Notes: generated by a model from the letters alone, not told the origin. 48,155 nt of DNA from Chloroflexota bacterium (GCA_023473795.1 JAMCYS010000105.1:1-48155), one strand, 5' to 3'. Counted from the stretch's first letter, positions 1 through 7,314 are shown. Translations and numbers: made by a program.

Positions 1-127
1 GTAGCGAAGGGGGCGGCCGCGGCCGCCGTAGCGGCGTAGTTGCCAGCTCGGCGTGGGGATTAGACGGGCGGGCGGGTACGGAGCCCCGCCCCTACCGCCA
101 TACCTGCCAGTTATGCACGGATGTCAA
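1..127 (-). repeat. MITE-like repeat, copy 1 (cut by window edge)
   Basis: These 127 bases are an exact reverse complement of 9021-9147. The copy runs off the left edge of the window, so its other end is not seen. It contains the GTAGGGGCGGGG / CCCGCCCGCC core and a 16-bp perfect palindrome of GGC/GCC triplets at 12-27. It has no reading frame of its own. Its inner end (position 127) lies 10 nt before the -35 box of the promoter at 138-166. It is most likely a non-autonomous mobile element; its identity with the second copy suggests recent duplication. Confidence 0.85.
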
Positions 128-137
128 GAGGCAACCG

Positions 138-166
138 TTGACGGAGGCACGGCCGGCGGCTAGAAT
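138..166 (+). promoter_or_regulatory. Promoter for the C39-like lipoprotein gene
   Basis: TTGACG (138-143), a 17-nt spacer and TAGAAT (161-166) make a good sigma-70-type promoter. The expected transcript start is near 173. The -35 box begins 10 nt after the end of repeat copy 1. Confidence 0.6.
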
Positions 167-183
167 GGGCGTAGTTCACATAT

Positions 184-1578
184 TTGGTTGAGGTGGTCTT
201 GCCCAAGCGAACGAACCGTAGTGCCTTCCTGATGTTCCTGACGGTCGCCTTGTCTCTCCTGGCCCTCTTCGCCGGTTGCGCCAGTATTCCCGGGGGGGTT
301 GACCAGATGGCTAGCGAGTCCCAGACCGCCGGAAGAGAAGCAACCGCCTTACCTACTGGACCTGTATCGCGGGCTCCGTCGCCCACCGCGACGCCGACCG
401 TTGCCGCCGCCCCGGCTGTTGAGGAGCAGCGCGGTGGCCCCATGGTCACCCAGGTGCCGCCCACGCCCCGACCAACGCTTACGGCCACCCCACCGGCAAT
501 ACCCACAGCCATACCACCGGCTGCGCCCGCAAGCAAGCCGGCAGCGAGTCCCGGGGCTGCCCTGCCCAGCGTGGCGCTCGTGCGCGACTTCGCGTCTGAG
601 TTCCGCGAGGGTGATCTCAGTAACCTGAGTTTCGGGGTGGATGGCGCCTTGAATCTGGCCGGCAAGCCCAACGGCGGCTACGTCGCCAGTGGCGAGCTCG
701 TTTCACCGGTGCGGAGTCCGGATTGGGCCTTCACCAACGTCGTTCTCTCCTGGGGCGCGACCTCACCCACGGCCTCCGGCATTACGGTTTCCGCTCGCGC
801 GCGCTCGGCGGGAGAATGGTCCGGCTGGTATGTGATGGGCATCTGGCGGGACGGCAAGGGCAGCAGCGTTCGCGCCCAGGCAGACAGCATGGGCATAGTG
901 GACGTGGACACTCTGGTGCTTTCCCGTCCGGCGGACGCCTATCAATACAGGGTTGCCTTCGAAAGCAAGTACGGCAACGTCTCCCCCAGCCTAGACAGCG
1001 TCAGCGTCGCTCTGGCCGACACCCGCCGTGCTGCCACCAGCTCAGGGTCGGCGCTGCCGGCCGGCTGGCAACGAGAGCTGCCGGTGCCGGTCGAGTCCCA
1101 GGTCCTGCAGGAACCGTCCGTGGCCTGGGAGATCTGCAGTGCTACGTCGCTGACGATGGTCCTGCGCTACTGGGGCGCTCCGGTGACGGTGCCGCAAGTC
1201 TACGCTGGCGTGCGCGATGGCACCACGGGCATCTATGGAAACTGGCCGTTGAACACGGCTTACGCCTCCGAGCTCGGCTTCGACGCCTATGTGGCGCGCG
1301 CCGCCTCGCTCGATTTCGTGCGGGCCCAAATAGCGGCCGGCAGACCGGTGCCGATCAGCCTGAAGTATCAGGCTGGCGAGCTGTCGGGGGCGGCCCTCAA
1401 CTCGACCAGCGGTCACATAGTCGTCGTGCGCGGCTTCACGGCCGACGGCAAGGCCATTCTCAACGATCCCGCTGCCCCCGACCTGGCGAGCGTGCGACGG
1501 GTGGTGTCCGCGGAGCAGCTGGAGAAGGTCTGGCTGCGCTCGGGCGGCATCGCCTATGTGGTCAGCCCCGGCCAGTAG
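184..1578 (+). CDS. Lipoprotein with C39-like cysteine peptidase domain
   Basis: A 464-residue predicted exported lipoprotein. The N-terminus has a hydrophobic stretch ending in a lipobox-like LFAGC, so the mature protein should be lipid-anchored outside the membrane. Residues about 35-130 are a Pro/Ala/Thr-rich linker. About 130-285 looks like a beta-sandwich domain. About 295-460 matches the peptidase C39_2 type (papain-like fold): Cys318 in EICSATSL, His411 in SGHIVVV and Asp428 in LNDPAA form the expected triad. The substrate is unknown; families of this kind act on peptides or cell-wall material. The start is uncertain: TTG 184 is the longest, GTG 193 and ATG 231 are alternatives, and none has a well-spaced ribosome site. 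A promoter lies just upstream; no gene partner is obvious. Confidence 0.8.
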   Translation: MVEVVLPKRTNRSAFLMFLTVALSLLALFAGCASIPGGVDQMASESQTAGREATALPTGPVSRAPSPTATPTVAAAPAVEEQRGGPMVTQVPPTPRPTLTATPPAIPTAIPPAAPASKPAASPGAALPSVALVRDFASEFREGDLSNLSFGVDGALNLAGKPNGGYVASGELVSPVRSPDWAFTNVVLSWGATSPTASGITVSARARSAGEWSGWYVMGIWRDGKGSSVRAQADSMGIVDVDTLVLSRPADAYQYRVAFESKYGNVSPSLDSVSVALADTRRAATSSGSALPAGWQRELPVPVESQVLQEPSVAWEICSATSLTMVLRYWGAPVTVPQVYAGVRDGTTGIYGNWPLNTAYASELGFDAYVARAASLDFVRAQIAAGRPVPISLKYQAGELSGAALNSTSGHIVVVRGFTADGKAILNDPAAPDLASVRRVVSAEQLEKVWLRSGGIAYVVSPGQ

Positions 1579-1690
1579 GCGCCGCCGACGCCTACCGGCG
1601 CGCCACCTTTCCCTCCAAACCGGTATCTTCCCCTGGCCTTTGCGCCCAGCAGTACCCTGCCTACCGCCAGTCCGCTCTCTACTAGGGCAA

Positions 1691-1699
1691 TGATATACT
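1691..1699 (+). promoter_or_regulatory. Extended -10 promoter for the nitroreductase gene
   Basis: TGATATACT is a TGn-extended -10 element (TATACT at 1694-1699) with no good -35. The ribosome site GGGAG at about 1719-1723 and ATG 1732 follow at sensible distances. Confidence 0.45.
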
Positions 1700-1731
1700 A
1701 GTGACGAGAGTCAGCTGGTGGGAGATGAAAG

Positions 1732-2229
1732 ATGGTTCTGGATGCCATATTGGGCCGGCGGAGCATTCGCGACTACGCGAACCGCCCGGTGAGCGAAGAA
1801 CAGGTCAAGACCCTCTTGGAGGCGGCGATGGCTGCGCCGTCGGCGAGCGACCGCCGTCCGTGGCAGTTCATTGTGGTCAGGGACCCCGAATTGAGGCGCG
1901 GTCTGGCCCGCACCCACCAATTCTCGGGGATGGCCGAGAAGGCGCCGGTGGTTTTCGTCGTTTGCGGTGACGAGCAGGCGTCGGCGCACTGGATGGTGGA
2001 CGGCAGCGCCGCCACTGAGAACCTGCTGGTGCAGGCGACCGCGATGGGCCTCGGCGGCTGCTGGGTCGCCATCTTCCCGCGCGAGGAACGAGAGCGCCAC
2101 GTGCGGGAGCTGCTGGGCATTCCGAGCGGCATTCGTGTGTTGTGCCTGGTGCCGCTGGGTTACCCAGCGGCACCCAAACCGCCGCGCACCCGCTACGAGG
2201 AGCGGTGCGTGCACTACGATCGCTACTAA
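1732..2229 (+). CDS. Nitroreductase family protein
   Basis: A 165-residue flavoprotein of the nitroreductase superfamily. The N-terminal RRSIRDY (Arg9, Arg10, Ser11, Arg13) is the FMN phosphate-binding signature, followed by PSASDRRPWQFIVV and the C-terminal GLGGCWVAIF segment that contacts flavin. Such enzymes are FMN-dependent, usually dimeric and cytoplasmic, and reduce nitro compounds, quinones or other acceptors with NAD(P)H; the natural substrate cannot be read from sequence. ATG 1732 has GGGAG about 8 nt upstream. It converges on the alcohol dehydrogenase gene, and the two stop codons overlap (2226-2229). Confidence 0.88.
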   Translation: MVLDAILGRRSIRDYANRPVSEEQVKTLLEAAMAAPSASDRRPWQFIVVRDPELRRGLARTHQFSGMAEKAPVVFVVCGDEQASAHWMVDGSAATENLLVQATAMGLGGCWVAIFPREERERHVRELLGIPSGIRVLCLVPLGYPAAPKPPRTRYEERCVHYDRY

Positions 2230-3224
2230 GGCATCACCAGTGGCTTGATGCCAACCTTGTCGCGCAGGGCGTGGATCGCCTGGAGCGTTTGACCGAGCTC
2301 ATAGTTGGGGCCAAGAATCGGGTCCAGCCGTAGCTTCTCCAGCCAGCGCAGCGCTCGCCCCAGGCTGTAAGGGCGCATGTAAGAGGCCACGATAGTTAGC
2401 TCGCGCGCATAGAGGTCGTACGGCTCGACCTCCATCTTGGCGCCGGGCGGGTTGACGCCCACGAGGACGATCCTGCCGGCTTTGGCGGCCAGCTGGACCG
2501 CCTGCTCCGAGGTGCGCGGGTGACCCACGGCCTCGAAGACTACGTCCGCGCCCAGCCCGTAGGTGGCGTCGCGTACGGCGGCGATAGGATCGACCTGACG
2601 GGGGTCGATCACGACGTCCGCGCCCATCTCCTGGGCCAGCGCGCGCCGCTTGGGGTCTGGCTCGGAGACTACGGTCTTGGCTGCCCCCGAATGCAGCGCC
2701 AACTGCAATAGGGACAGGCCGATGCCGCCCGCGCCGATGATGGCCACGGCATCCCCCGAGCGCATCCTCGCCAGGTCGAGCGCGTGCACGGCGCAGGCGA
2801 CAGGCTCGGCCATCGAGGCCGTCTCGAAGGACATGGTTTCGGGGATCTTCCACAGCAGGCGATCGAGGAGCACGGCGTGCGTGCTGAAAGCCCCCGGGGA
2901 CATCGAGCGGTTGAGGCAGAGGTGCTCCATGCCGTTGCGACAGTACCAGCAGGCGTTGCAGACCATGCCGGGCTCAGTCGCCACCCGGTCGCCGGGCTTA
3001 ACCCGGGTTACCCCGGCGCCAACCTCTTCCACCAGGCCACTGAACTCGTGCCCCAACACGCGCGGTGGCACCGTGAGAGGGAACTTGCCCTCTATGGAGT
3101 GTACGTCCGTGCCGCAGACGGCGCTGGCTTTGACCCGCACCAGGACCTCGTTCGCCCCCAGCGTGGGCTTCGGCTGCTCCTCGACCCGAATGTCCTCGCC
3201 ACCGTACCAGACGGCGCTGCGCAT
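2226..3224 (-). CDS. Zinc-dependent medium-chain alcohol/polyol dehydrogenase
   Basis: A 332-residue MDR-family dehydrogenase. Catalytic zinc ligands are Cys37 (AVCGTD) and His59-Glu60 (LGHE); the structural zinc lobe is Cys89, Cys92, Cys95 and Cys103 in the usual C-x2-C-x2-C-x7-C spacing. A Rossmann GAGGIG motif for NAD(P) follows, then GADVVFEAVG. It resembles sorbitol, threonine or galactitol dehydrogenases; the substrate is not determinable. ATG 3224 was chosen over longer in-frame starts because GGGAGG sits about 8 nt upstream and it matches the family N-terminus. It has its own promoter (3295-3323), 162 nt downstream of the ferredoxin gene. Confidence 0.88.
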   Translation of the reverse strand: MRSAVWYGGEDIRVEEQPKPTLGANEVLVRVKASAVCGTDVHSIEGKFPLTVPPRVLGHEFSGLVEEVGAGVTRVKPGDRVATEPGMVCNACWYCRNGMEHLCLNRSMSPGAFSTHAVLLDRLLWKIPETMSFETASMAEPVACAVHALDLARMRSGDAVAIIGAGGIGLSLLQLALHSGAAKTVVSEPDPKRRALAQEMGADVVIDPRQVDPIAAVRDATYGLGADVVFEAVGHPRTSEQAVQLAAKAGRIVLVGVNPPGAKMEVEPYDLYARELTIVASYMRPYSLGRALRWLEKLRLDPILGPNYELGQTLQAIHALRDKVGIKPLVMP

Positions 3225-3294
3225 AGCCTTGTCCTCCCTGACGTTTTCACCTGGCGCGTGACCGATCATCCGGTCGTCGGCGCTCAGCGTGCCT

Positions 3295-3323
3295 ATTCTA
3301 AAGCTGCGACCGAGGTGGAGCAA
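3295..3323 (-). promoter_or_regulatory. Promoter for the alcohol dehydrogenase gene
   Basis: Read on the minus strand: TTGCTC (3323-3318), a 17-nt spacer and TAGAAT (3300-3295). The leader would be about 65 nt. Confidence 0.45.
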
Positions 3324-3386
3324 CGTGGACGCGGACCAAACCAGTGGCCGGCCCGCGCCGGGAGAGGTGCGGTCAGATTGTTGGGG

Positions 3387-3587
3387 TTAGACCAATTGGA
3401 TGGCGCGTGCCGGGCAATCGGCTACGCACTTGGAGCAGCCGTGACAGCGGCCGGGGTCCGTGGCCGGTACCTCGTGCGGCTCCATTTGGATGATCGCCTT
3501 CGTCGGGCAGACCTTGCGCACGCGACAGCGCCCGTCGACACACTCCTGCGGCCGGCAGCGCTGCGGATCTACTATGGCTCTCGGCAC
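3387..3587 (-). CDS. Small two-cluster ferredoxin with unusual first cysteine motif
   Basis: A 66-residue protein with two iron-sulfur motifs. The second is canonical: Cys48, Cys51, Cys54, Cys58-Pro. The first is widened: Cys11, Cys16, Cys21, Cys27-Pro (C-x4-C-x4-C-x5-CP) rather than C-x2-C-x2-C-x3-CP. The C-x4-C opening recalls the ferredoxin domain of ABCE1-type proteins. It should carry one or two 4Fe-4S clusters and shuttle electrons in the cytoplasm; the partner is unknown. GTG 3587 has AGGGAGG about 7 nt upstream, and its G is also the last base of the upstream gene's TAG stop, so translation is probably coupled. Confidence 0.85.
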   Translation of the reverse strand: MPRAIVDPQRCRPQECVDGRCRVRKVCPTKAIIQMEPHEVPATDPGRCHGCSKCVADCPARAIQLV

Positions 3588-3745
3588 TAGGTTTCCTCCC
3601 TCTGGCGGCGCAGGTTGGCTATCTCCTCTTCCAGCTCCTCCAGCCGCAGCATCATGGCCATTGGCACGGAGTGCTTGGGCAGACGTTCCTGTAGGTCGGA
3701 GCGCTCGCGCTCCAACTGCGCCAAGCGAGTATCTTGTTCCGTCAT
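3587..3745 (-). CDS. 52-residue coiled-coil protein of unknown function
   Basis: A small protein, ATG 3745 to TAG. The first 20 residues are charged and helical with Leu at heptad-like spacing, then comes a break LPKHSVPMAM, then a second helix rich in Leu/Glu ending in Arg/Glu. This gives a helix-turn-helix coiled-coil hairpin with no cysteines, signal or membrane segment. It lies 7 nt after the 77-residue gene and overlaps the ferredoxin start by one base. Similar tiny proteins may be adaptors or stabilisers of the ferredoxin; that is inference. I do not recognise a named family. Confidence 0.72.
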   Translation of the reverse strand: MTEQDTRLAQLERERSDLQERLPKHSVPMAMMLRLEELEEEIANLRRQREET

Positions 3746-3752
3746 TGTCTTC

Positions 3753-3986
3753 TTACTTACCCGCAGCCAACCGCAACTTCAGGGCGGCTATTTGCGCGGC
3801 CAGGCGCTGCTCCTCGCCGGCAAACTGCTCCTGCAGCGTCTTGATGCTCCAGGAGTCGATGTGCAGGTTCGTCTGGCCCAGGGTCGCCCTGCGTTCGTCG
3901 TGCAAGTCCCGCAGTGCCACCTCTGCGCGTCTCAGCTCCTCCCGCAGCTCCTCCCGGTTGAAACCCTGCCCCAGAATCTCCGTCAT
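3753..3986 (-). CDS. 77-residue coiled-coil protein of unknown function
   Basis: A small highly charged helical protein. Residues about 10-33 (NREELREEL...RRA) and about 52-75 form two predicted amphipathic helices around a central polar stretch near GQTNLHIDSWS. There is no signal, cysteine or catalytic motif. ATG 3986 is supported by GGGAGG about 6 nt upstream; an upstream in-frame start exists but has no ribosome site. It sits 58 nt after osmC and 7 nt before the 52-residue gene, all on one strand, so it is probably cotranscribed with both. Its function is unknown. Confidence 0.7.
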   Translation of the reverse strand: MTEILGQGFNREELREELRRAEVALRDLHDERRATLGQTNLHIDSWSIKTLQEQFAGEEQRLAAQIAALKLRLAAGK

Positions 3987-4044
3987 CGCCCGCCTCCCGC
4001 CAAAGAGTTCAGTTGCCGGTGCCGGACAGAACCAGCCCAAAGGT

Positions 4045-4530
4045 CTAGTCGGCCGAAAGTGCCTGAGCCTGGGAAATGGCTTCACCGCTCGTCGGGTCGT
4101 CGTCTTCCTCGGTAACGGAGTAGCGGTGCTCTACCGTGGCGGCTTTGCCTAGCATAGCGCTCGCCGGGCAATACTTGGTGGCCGAGAGGCGAACTGCCTT
4201 GCGCACGGCGTCCTCGCTCAGGTGGCGCCCGCGCACGATGTGCTCGACGACGATGGTTGTGAACACCTTGGGATGCACGGACGTTCGCTCGGCCTCAATG
4301 GCGACCTCGTAGCTGGTGACATCCTGGCGCATCTTCTTCAAGATAGAGATCACGTCCATGCCGGTGCAGCCGCCCAACCCCGCGAGCAGTAGTTCCATGG
4401 GCCGCGCGCCCCGGTTCTGCCCGCCGACATCGGCGTCGGCATCCATTTCGACCGCATGCCGGCTGCCAGTCTGGCCCTCAAAGGCCATTTCGCCCAGCCA
4501 CTTCACCCTGCTGTTCATCCGCGACGCCAC
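4045..4530 (-). CDS. OsmC/YhfA-like family protein
   Basis: A 161-residue OsmC-superfamily protein. The hallmark is GGQNRGARPMELLLAGLGGC (first conserved Cys) followed by MDVISILKKMRQ, and a second Cys in TKYCPASAML. Classical OsmC/Ohr members use the two cysteines to reduce organic hydroperoxides with thiol recycling; the YhfA-like branch that this most resembles has no settled activity. The chosen start is GTG 4530 with GGAGAGGAG upstream; ATG 4518 is an alternative giving a protein closer to family length. A strong promoter lies upstream. It heads the probable operon with two coiled-coil proteins and a ferredoxin, which fits a redox role. Confidence 0.87.
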   Translation of the reverse strand: MASRMNSRVKWLGEMAFEGQTGSRHAVEMDADADVGGQNRGARPMELLLAGLGGCTGMDVISILKKMRQDVTSYEVAIEAERTSVHPKVFTTIVVEHIVRGRHLSEDAVRKAVRLSATKYCPASAMLGKAATVEHRYSVTEEDDDPTSGEAISQAQALSAD

Positions 4531-4590
4531 TCGTCGCTCCTCTCCGGGAGTAACCGGCAATCGCTGCCGCATACCCCTCCCCCGTATGTT

Positions 4591-4619
4591 ATTGTAGGCC
4601 GGTCCTGAGCGTTGGTCAA
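4591..4619 (-). promoter_or_regulatory. Promoter for the osmC-ferredoxin gene group
   Basis: On the minus strand: TTGACC (4619-4614), exactly 17 nt, TACAAT (4596-4591). This is near consensus and 60 nt before the start of the OsmC gene. Confidence 0.65.
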
Positions 4620-4730
4620 GCCCGAGCCCCCTTGGTTGGAGGACCACTTGTTCCTGCCGCTTGCCGGTGCTAAGATAGATACCGACCTCGCCGACCGTCA
4701 ATTCAATTATACCGCTCCGCCGGGGAGTTT

Positions 4731-5315
4731 TTGGATGATCTGGTTGTGAAGAAGCGCATTGTCGTCGTAACTGACGGCGATCAGAGCGCCTGGCGTGCCG
4801 CCCGCCGAGCGGTCGTGGAGCTGGGCTTGGGGTTTGTGGACATAACCGAGGGCAATCCCACTCGGGCCACCCTGGCCGAAGTAGAGGAGGCGCTCGTTGC
4901 CTCGCCTTACGAGGTGGTGGTGGTGCTGGCCGACGACGGCGGGACGGCGGGAATTGGCCCTGGCGAGCGACTGATCGAAGCGCTGGCCAGATCGCCGGCA
5001 GTCGAGATTGTCGCCGCGGTGGCGGTTGCCTCCTGGGCGCATCAGGAATCCGAGGTGCGGGTGGACGAGTCAGTCACGGCCGAGGGCTCTGTAGTGGCGA
5101 CCGCCGTTGATAAGGAAGGGCGGCCCGTTCCGGGCAAGCGTCTGTCAGGCGATACAGTGGGCGTGCTGCGGCGGTTATGCGTGCCCATCGTGGGCGTGGG
5201 CGACATCGGCGAGGACGGGCACGCCTGTGGGGTGCCGGCGCTGCGCAAAGCCCTGGCCGAGGCTCTGCGTTTGGCCGCACCCACGGCGATTGAGGTTGAG
5301 GAGCCTATGCAGTAG
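4731..5315 (+). CDS. SpoVAE-like protein (stage V sporulation protein AE, N-terminal type)
   Basis: A 194-residue soluble protein without signal or membrane segments. It carries the pattern I know from SpoVAEa of spore formers: KRIVVVTDGD near the start, GNP, SPYEVVVVLADDGG with GPGER, VAAVAVAS, VDESVT, AVDKEG, then LSGDTVGVLRRL and PIVGVGDIG. In Bacillus this protein sits in the spoVA operon tied to dipicolinate movement; no other sporulation gene is visible here, so the role is open. The start is unclear: TTG 4731 is close to GGGGAG (3 nt), while GTG 4746 matches the usual N-terminus. Its end overlaps the convergent DUF123 gene by 11 nt. Confidence 0.72.
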   Translation: MDDLVVKKRIVVVTDGDQSAWRAARRAVVELGLGFVDITEGNPTRATLAEVEEALVASPYEVVVVLADDGGTAGIGPGERLIEALARSPAVEIVAAVAVASWAHQESEVRVDESVTAEGSVVATAVDKEGRPVPGKRLSGDTVGVLRRLCVPIVGVGDIGEDGHACGVPALRKALAEALRLAAPTAIEVEEPMQ

Positions 5316-5826
5316 GCGGCCAGGGCCGCAGCCCCAGCGCCGCTAGCTGCTTGTCGGGCGGACCCGGCAGCCATACCAGGTGCCCCGGGCAGCGGCAATC
5401 CGAGGAGCCGAAGCGAGGCACTGCCAAACTGCTGCCCGGCTGGCGAGCCAGCGCCGCCGCCAGCGCGCATTCCTGCCTCTCGCGGCCCACCAGCGCCCAG
5501 GCCCGCACATCCGCCGCTAGCGGGCGCAGGTAATCGACGTGCCAGTGGGCCTTGCCGCCCCCCGCCAGGTGTCGTGCCAAACGGGCGCGCAGCCCGCCCA
5601 GGGCGCTGCCCAAGTAGGCGTAGTGGCCGGCTGGGAACGAGAATCGTCCCAACCGGCCGACCTGGACCGCAGCGGGTTCGGCTAGCCACAGCCACAGAGC
5701 GTAGCTACCGGCCGCGCGGGCGGCGGCTACTTGAGGGCAGAGTAGGCCGTCGGCTTGAGGATGCGATTGGTGACGAGGCTGACGATCGGACCGTCTGCCT
5801 CCGACTCGGCCTTGGCTTTGATCCAC
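5305..5826 (-). CDS. DUF123 / GIY-YIG-type family protein, start uncertain
   Basis: The DUF123 domain is clear from about 5710 to the stop: GSYALWLWLAE, VGRLGRFSFPAGHYAYLGSA, RLARHL, HWHVDYLRP, CALAAAL and FGSSDCRCPGHLVWLPGPP. The family is related to GIY-YIG nucleases, but its own activity is not established. No ATG, GTG or TTG lies in frame between the upstream NIPSNAP stop (5727) and the domain. The nearest in-frame starts are GTG 5826 and GTG 5853, both inside the NIPSNAP gene. Either the gene starts there with a roughly 100-nt overlap, uses a rare start codon, or has lost its start. The coordinates take GTG 5826. Confidence 0.7.
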   Translation of the reverse strand: MDQSQGRVGGRRSDRQPRHQSHPQADGLLCPQVAAARAAGSYALWLWLAEPAAVQVGRLGRFSFPAGHYAYLGSALGGLRARLARHLAGGGKAHWHVDYLRPLAADVRAWALVGRERQECALAAALARQPGSSLAVPRFGSSDCRCPGHLVWLPGPPDKQLAALGLRPWPPTA

Positions 5827-6050
5827 TCCGGATCCTTGAAGAACGCGTCCCACAGGCGCTCGCGCGCCTCCATGCTCTCGAAAGCCAACATGTAGACCAG
5901 GCGGTTATTCTGGCCAATCGCCTCTTCCCAGAAGCCGACTTGCTGGAAACCGTACTTCTGCCAGATGCGCAGGGTATGCTCCTGGAAGCGCTTGTGGAGT
6001 AGCGGCAGTTTCAGCGCCGGGCAATCGTAGATGCGCAGCTCGTAGATCAC
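5727..6050 (-). CDS. NIPSNAP family protein
   Basis: A 107-residue protein with the NIPSNAP/Dabb-like pattern: MIYELRIYDC at the start, a middle VGFWEEAIGQNNRLVYMLAFES, then RLWDAFFKDPEW and a terminal ILKPTAYS. These are small ferredoxin-fold-like (alpha-beta barrel) proteins of ill-defined role, sometimes acting on or binding small hydrophobic molecules. GTG 6050 is supported by GAGGAG about 9 nt upstream and lies 2 nt after the ndk stop, so it is cotranscribed and probably coupled with ndk. Confidence 0.85.
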   Translation of the reverse strand: MIYELRIYDCPALKLPLLHKRFQEHTLRIWQKYGFQQVGFWEEAIGQNNRLVYMLAFESMEARERLWDAFFKDPEWIKAKAESEADGPIVSLVTNRILKPTAYSALK

Positions 6051-6052
6051 TT

Positions 6053-6511
6053 CTAAGACTCCTCTTCAAGAATCCACTTCTCGACGTCGCGGCGGTACTC
6101 GACCAGCTCGTCGGGACGGAAGAAGTTGGCTATCTCCTCGGCAGCCGTCTGCGGGCCGTCGGAGGCGTGAATCAGGTTGCGCAGGCCCGTCACCCCGTAG
6201 TCGCCACGGATCGTGCCCGGGGCTGCTTCCGCCGGGCGCGTGGCCCCAACCATTGCCCGCACCATCTTGATCACGTCCGGGCCTTCAATGACTGTGACGA
6301 CCACAGGGCCGGAAGTGATGTAGCTCACCAGTCCGTCGTAGAAGAACTTGCCCTGGTGCACGGCGTAGTGGCGCTCGGCCAGGTCACGGTCGATCCGCAT
6401 CAACTTCAGCGCCGCCAGGCGCAGACCGCGGCGCTCGAAGCGACCCAGGATCGAGGCCACCAAGCCTCGCTGCACGCCGTCGGGCTTGACGATGACTAGG
6501 GTTCTCTCCAC
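6053..6511 (-). CDS. ndk: Nucleoside diphosphate kinase
   Basis: A 152-residue protein of standard Ndk length. It transfers the gamma phosphate from ATP to other NDPs through a phosphohistidine. The active-site His115 lies in RNLIHASDGP, and the N-terminal ERTLVIVKPDGVQRGL, the FYDGLVSYITSGPVV segment and ATRPAEAAPGTIRGDY are all family signatures. GTG 6511 has AGGAG upstream. It follows the TPR gene by 9 nt and precedes the NIPSNAP gene by 2 nt in a minus-strand run. Confidence 0.97.
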   Translation of the reverse strand: MERTLVIVKPDGVQRGLVASILGRFERRGLRLAALKLMRIDRDLAERHYAVHQGKFFYDGLVSYITSGPVVVTVIEGPDVIKMVRAMVGATRPAEAAPGTIRGDYGVTGLRNLIHASDGPQTAAEEIANFFRPDELVEYRRDVEKWILEEES

Positions 6512-6520
6512 ACTTGTCTC

Positions 6521-7219
6521 CTATTGCAGTCTGGCCGCCACGGTGCCGGCCGGGTCCATTTCTTGCGCCCTGGCCAGCAGCTGCTCGGCAGCCACCTGAT
6601 CTCCTTCTTGCCGGCGCACGCGCGCCAGGATAAGCAGGGCCTGCAGGCAGTCGGGCGCCTCGGCGAGGATGGCCTCGCACGCGCCCGCGGCCTCTTCCAC
6701 CTCCCCGGCCAGCCAGAGAGACTGGACAAAGGCCACCCAGACGTCGAGACGGCGAGGGTTGGCGGCGAGAACGGCGCGGAACTCCTCGGCCGCCCACTGG
6801 TATAGCCCCTGCGCGAGGTAGATGCGGCCGAGCATGGCCCGCGTTGGCTTCGCGGCCGAACGGCGGTCCACGACCATGTGCTGCAGGTCCGCAAGGATCT
6901 CCGGGTTGGCGGGCGTCAGTTCGCGCGCGCAGCTGAGTCGAGCAACGGCTTCTTGTTCCTGCTCCTGGTCGCTAAGCAACAAACCTAGCGACCAGTGAGC
7001 CAGCACGCTCTCGGGATCGGCGCTCAGTACCCGGCGCAGCAGGTCCTCGGCGGCGTCCAGCAGGCCCATCTCGCGATACGATTCGGCCAGTAGGGTGGTG
7101 GCCTCGACGTGCTTGGGACACTTGCCAAGGGCGGCACGGCAAGCCTGCACCGCCGCCAGGTAATCGGAGGCCAGGATGGCGGTGCGTGCCTGTTCGAGCT
7201 CCGTCTCTGCTGGGTCCAA
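6521..7219 (-). CDS. TPR repeat protein
   Basis: A 232-residue all-helical protein made of tetratricopeptide repeats (about five to six). Typical repeat endings such as ALGKCPKHVEA, VLSADPESVLAHWSLG, ELTPANPEIL, LAANPRRLDVW and EILAEAPDCLQA recur roughly every 34 residues. No signal, membrane segment or catalytic domain is seen, so it is probably a cytoplasmic scaffold. TTG 7219 has GGGAG about 7 nt upstream. It leads the run with ndk, NIPSNAP and DUF123; the partner protein is unknown. Confidence 0.85.
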   Translation of the reverse strand: MDPAETELEQARTAILASDYLAAVQACRAALGKCPKHVEATTLLAESYREMGLLDAAEDLLRRVLSADPESVLAHWSLGLLLSDQEQEQEAVARLSCARELTPANPEILADLQHMVVDRRSAAKPTRAMLGRIYLAQGLYQWAAEEFRAVLAANPRRLDVWVAFVQSLWLAGEVEEAAGACEAILAEAPDCLQALLILARVRRQEGDQVAAEQLLARAQEMDPAGTVAARLQ

Positions 7220-7284
7220 CTCAGCGCTCCCTTTGCCCGGAAGTCACTGCCGGCGCAAGAGTAAGTTGGCTCATTCGCGGCCAG

Positions 7285-7314
7285 ATCATAGCATGCCGGC
7301 GCTTGCCACGTCTA
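7285..7314 (-). promoter_or_regulatory. Possible promoter for the TPR-ndk run
   Basis: On the minus strand: TAGACG (7314-7309), 18 nt, TATGAT (7290-7285). It is weak at -35. The 271-nt gap 7220-7490 otherwise holds only this and the small hairpin at 7445-7460. Confidence 0.35.

Noticed and set aside
723-1685. A 320-residue open frame overlapping the C39 lipoprotein gene
   Set aside because: Its composition is Arg/Gly-rich, as expected for a shifted frame of GC-rich DNA; the C39 frame has catalytic motifs and a lipobox.
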